From Williamsia serinedens (GTDB lineage Bacteria; Actinomycetota; Actinomycetes; Mycobacteriales; Mycobacteriaceae), in NCBI RefSeq assembly GCF_024171725.1, contig NZ_JAMTCG010000006.1, forward strand, positions 310,001-374,000: a stretch of 64,000 nt of DNA. Direction: 5' to 3'. Each line of letters starts with the position of its first letter. Within the stretch, counting starts at the first letter, position 1. Both the position numbers and the translations under genes were made by a program. The notes beneath the pieces were generated by a model. The model saw nothing but the letters and a program-made list of their open reading frames with translations, was not told where the DNA came from and ran no database searches. This document shows positions 59,711-64,000 of the stretch, piece after piece.

Positions 59711-61375
59711 ATGACCTCCCCCGCAGCCGCCGACGTGCCCGCGCCACCCGCGCGGCCGTCGGTGCTGCGCACCTTCGTCACGGTCGACGGGATCGGCAGC
59801 AGATGGCCGGCGGCGGTCCGCGCCGCCGCGGCGTTCGCACTCCCCGCCTCGATCCTGCTCGGCGCGGGACTCGGTCGTACCGCGCTGCTCGCGGCGCTCG
59901 GCGGGTTCGCGGTGCTGTACGGCGAGAACCGCCCCTATCGGATCCGATGGCGGGTCATCCTCACGGCGGGTCTGGCGCTCGTTGTGTCGGCCGGATCGCT
60001 GGGCGCGCTCGCACACGTCGCCGGCGCGACTCCGTCGACCGCGGCGTCGCTCGGACTCGTGGCCGCGTCGGTCGTGCTCTCGGCGCTGGTGGTGTTCGTC
60101 GGCAACGCGCTGCGCATCGGCCCACCCGGCCCGTTCTTCCTCGTCCTGACCGGGGGCGTCGCCCTGTCTGTCGTGCAGCACGGCGTGAGCCCGCTCGAGG
60201 TCGTCGCGGTCACCGCGGCGGGTGTCGCCGGGTCACTCGTGGTCGGGATGGCGCCCGCGCTCGTCGGTCGCCGGGCGCCGGAGGCGGCCGCGGTCGCCGC
60301 CGCGACGACATCGGTGGAGGCGTATCTCGACGCCGGGGCATCCCGTTCGTCACACCTCCGCCAAGGTGCGGGCGGCGCCCTGTTGCAGGCGTGGAGTGTC
60401 CTGCACGACGGTGCGCAGGTCGACGGCCCGCTCGCCCGACGGCTGTGGGAGGCACACCACCGCGTGCACACCGGTACCGACCCGGACCCGGGCGACCCGG
60501 TGGCGATGGCGCCGCTGCCTCGTCCCTCGATCGCCCGTCGACTCCGATCGGCGATCCACGTCGACAGCCCCGCGGCGGTCGCCACCGTGCGGGTCACGGT
60601 CGCGGCGACCGTCGCAGGTGTGGTGTCGGTGCTGTGCGGGCTCAGCCGACCGGACTGGGCGATCGTCGCGGTCGTCCTGGTGCTGCAGCTCGGCCCCGAC
60701 CGCATCCGGGGCGCACTGCGCGGCGCCCACCGTCTCGTCGGCACCACCGCCGGCGTCGGCCTGTTCGCGCTGATCCATCACCTCGCGCCGGGTCCGGTCG
60801 TCCTCGTCGTGCTGCTCGCGGTTCTGACGTTCCTCATCGAGCTCGCCGTCGTCAGCAACTACGGACTCGCGGTCATGGCGATCACCCCGCTCGCGCTGTC
60901 GATGTCGGCGTCGGGTCCGGCGATCGCGACGCCGGCGCTCGACCGCATCCTCGAGACGGTCATCGGCGTCGCGGTAGGCATCGGTGCGCTGTGGGTCGTC
61001 GCGCCCCGCGCCCACCGTCGGACCACCCGCTTCACCCGTGCCCGAGCGCTCACCGCGATGGCCCGGCTGCTCGACGTCGTCTCCTGGGCACCCGTCACAT
61101 CCCCGACCGCGATGGAGCGTCGTCGAGACGTCCAGTGGTCGCTGATGGAGGCCGAACTCGCCGCGGGCGCGGCCGCCGTCGACGAGCCCGCCTTCGCCCG
61201 CGACGACTGGCCACGGCATGTCCGCCTCCGCGCGACCGTGCACGAGCTGCTGGGTCTCTGCTGGCGTCGAGGGACCGCTCCCTCGATCGACGACGACGAG
61301 ACCCGCGCCCTCCGTGACGCGGTCGCCGACCTGTCCGTCGACGCGGTGTTGTCCCCGTCGCGGGGGCGGGGGTAG
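59711..61375 (+). CDS. FUSC family membrane protein
   Basis: 554 residues. Two blocks of membrane helices (about 30-190 and 295-410) are separated by a cytoplasmic stretch, the pattern of fusaric-acid-resistance (FUSC/YccS) efflux proteins. The repeat-like segments RAAAAFALPASILLGAGLGR and TVRVTVAATVAGVVSVLCGL open the two halves. Likely efflux of aromatic acids, not proven. Its stop codon lies within the -10 box of the leuA leader. Confidence 0.85.
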   Translation: MTSPAAADVPAPPARPSVLRTFVTVDGIGSRWPAAVRAAAAFALPASILLGAGLGRTALLAALGGFAVLYGENRPYRIRWRVILTAGLALVVSAGSLGALAHVAGATPSTAASLGLVAASVVLSALVVFVGNALRIGPPGPFFLVLTGGVALSVVQHGVSPLEVVAVTAAGVAGSLVVGMAPALVGRRAPEAAAVAAATTSVEAYLDAGASRSSHLRQGAGGALLQAWSVLHDGAQVDGPLARRLWEAHHRVHTGTDPDPGDPVAMAPLPRPSIARRLRSAIHVDSPAAVATVRVTVAATVAGVVSVLCGLSRPDWAIVAVVLVLQLGPDRIRGALRGAHRLVGTTAGVGLFALIHHLAPGPVVLVVLLAVLTFLIELAVVSNYGLAVMAITPLALSMSASGPAIATPALDRILETVIGVAVGIGALWVVAPRAHRRTTRFTRARALTAMARLLDVVSWAPVTSPTAMERRRDVQWSLMEAELAAGAAAVDEPAFARDDWPRHVRLRATVHELLGLCWRRGTAPSIDDDETRALRDAVADLSVDAVLSPSRGRG

Positions 61376-61378
61376 GGT
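61349..61378 (+). promoter_or_regulatory. Promoter of the leuA leader
   Basis: -35 TTGTCC (61349-61354), 18 nt, -10 TAGGGT (61373-61378). The GTG of the leader peptide follows 8 nt later, so the leader peptide is at the very 5' end of the mRNA. Confidence 0.6.
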
Positions 61379-61386
61379 CTCCGCTC

Positions 61387-61412
61387 GTGCGGCGTGCTCT
61401 TCTCCTCGGCTG

Positions 61413-61428
<16 letters not shown>
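61387..61428 (+). CDS. leuL: leuA leader peptide with three consecutive leucine codons
   Basis: A GTG-initiated frame of 13 codons (MRRALLLGCRGGV) with CTT-CTC-CTC at codons 5-7 and a TGA stop, 84 nt before the leuA start. Ribosome stalling at the leucine codons when leucyl-tRNA is short would change the folding of the downstream RNA. Leader-peptide attenuation of leu genes is known in actinobacteria. Confidence 0.72.
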
Positions 61429-63357
<1,929 letters not shown>

Positions 63358-63366
63358 GCGGCCGGG

Positions 63367-64000
63367 TCACCCGGCCGACGACGGCCGGGTGACCCCGACT
63401 GCCTGCGTGGCCCGTTCGCGGAGCTCCACCTTGCGCACCTTGCCGGTGACGGTCATCGGGAACTCGTCGAGGATCTGGACGTACCGCGGGATCTTGTAGC
63501 GGGCCAACCCTTCTCGGCAGAACTCCCGCAGCGATTCCGCTGTGATCTCATCGGCGCCCGGTCGTAGTCGCAGACAGGCGACCAGTTCCTCGCCGTACTT
63601 GGCGTCGGGGATCCCGACCACCTGCGCGTCGAGGATGTCGGGGTGGCGGTAGAGGAACTCCTCGATCTCGCGGGGGTAGATGTTCTCGCCACCGCGGATG
63701 ACCATGTCCTTGATCCGGCCCGTCACCGCGACGTAGCCGTCGGTGTCCATCACCCCGATGTCGCCGGTATGCATCCAGCCGTCGGGATCGATCGCCTCCG
63801 CCGTCATCTCGGGGTTGTCCCAGTAGCCGAGCATCACCGAATACCCACGGGTGCACAGCTCCCCGGGCTCCCCGCGCGCGACGCGCTCGCCGGTCGCGGG
63901 GTCGACGATCGCGACCTCGAGGTGCGGCCCGACCCGCCCGACCGTCGAGACGCGCTTCTCGACGGGGTCGTCGACGCGGGTCTGCAGCGACACCGGCGAC
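63367..64000 (-). CDS. AMP-forming acyl-CoA synthetase, C-terminal part (5' end beyond window)
   Basis: The frame is open through the window edge. The visible 210 residues are the end of an adenylate-forming ligase: hinge region TGRIKDMVIRGGENIYPREI, GWMHTGDIG, and the catalytic lysine in MTVTGKVRK near the end. It activates a carboxylic acid, probably a fatty acid, as acyl-AMP and then acyl-CoA. Convergent with leuA, 9 nt gap. Confidence 0.93.
   Translation of the reverse strand, partial: SPVSLQTRVDDPVEKRVSTVGRVGPHLEVAIVDPATGERVARGEPGELCTRGYSVMLGYWDNPEMTAEAIDPDGWMHTGDIGVMDTDGYVAVTGRIKDMVIRGGENIYPREIEEFLYRHPDILDAQVVGIPDAKYGEELVACLRLRPGADEITAESLREFCREGLARYKIPRYVQILDEFPMTVTGKVRKVELRERATQAVGVTRPSSAG

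Overview
The window comes from a high-GC, mycolic-acid-type actinobacterium (order Mycobacteriales). Williamsia, Gordonia or Rhodococcus are the likeliest genera, but this is inferred from gene content and not from a marker gene. Pointers are an actinobacterial leuA of 614 residues with an ask-asd pair nearby, a cysD-cysNC pair, a DesA3-like desaturase with its flavin/2Fe-2S reductase, a SigB/F/G-type sigma factor, DUF222/HNH proteins of the mycobacterial REP13E12 type, and many start codons placed 6-8 nt after a TANNNT -10 box (leaderless transcripts).

Layout. 0-5.6 kb: end of a GAF-ANTAR regulator, sulfate activation (cysD, cysNC), a carboxymuconolactone-decarboxylase-like protein and an HNH protein. 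5.9-13.9 kb: YihY membrane protein, a three-gene ethanolamine operon (permease, eutB, eutC), a PAS-PAS-GGDEF enzyme, a spore-photoproduct-lyase-like radical SAM protein and a TetR regulator. 14-19.7 kb: acyl-CoA dehydrogenase, a degenerate EAL-DICT protein divergent from a MarR regulator, and an AurF-like diiron oxygenase with a ferredoxin-reductase partner. 19.8-24.1 kb: second GAF-ANTAR protein, a flavin monooxygenase, a small protein, a lipoprotein and idi. 24.2-32.2 kb: a stress block with two DUF6480 proteins around a GGDEF protein, an RsbW-like protein, an FAD-Rieske oxidoreductase, the sigma factor, an SDR, DUF4383, a manganese catalase with an in-frame stop, and a small membrane protein. 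32.5-49.3 kb: two secreted lipases, an HNH gene beside a broken copy of its own 5' part, a thioesterase, the desaturase-reductase pair, a PAP2-diacylglycerol kinase fusion, a third GAF-ANTAR protein, a second flavin monooxygenase with a TetR, a LuxR-type solo regulator, an SDR, small proteins, a BBE-type flavin oxidase and Ohr. 49.4-64 kb: asd-ask, then about 10 kb of accessory genes, then leuA and the end of an acyl-CoA synthetase.

The most coherent signal is a set of motifs of the SigF/SigB type (GTTT, 15-16 nt, GGGTA) placed upstream of at least six genes here. It includes a divergent pair between the RsbW-like gene and the FAD-Rieske gene, 2 kb from the sigma-factor gene. This suggests a local general-stress regulon. 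Other strong points are a leucine leader peptide and alternative hairpins before leuA, an amber codon at codon 9 of the manganese catalase, and 80-bp direct repeats around a two-gene envelope module. I saw no tRNA, rRNA, CRISPR array, transposase, prophage or recognised defence system. All starts, operators and promoters are read by eye.
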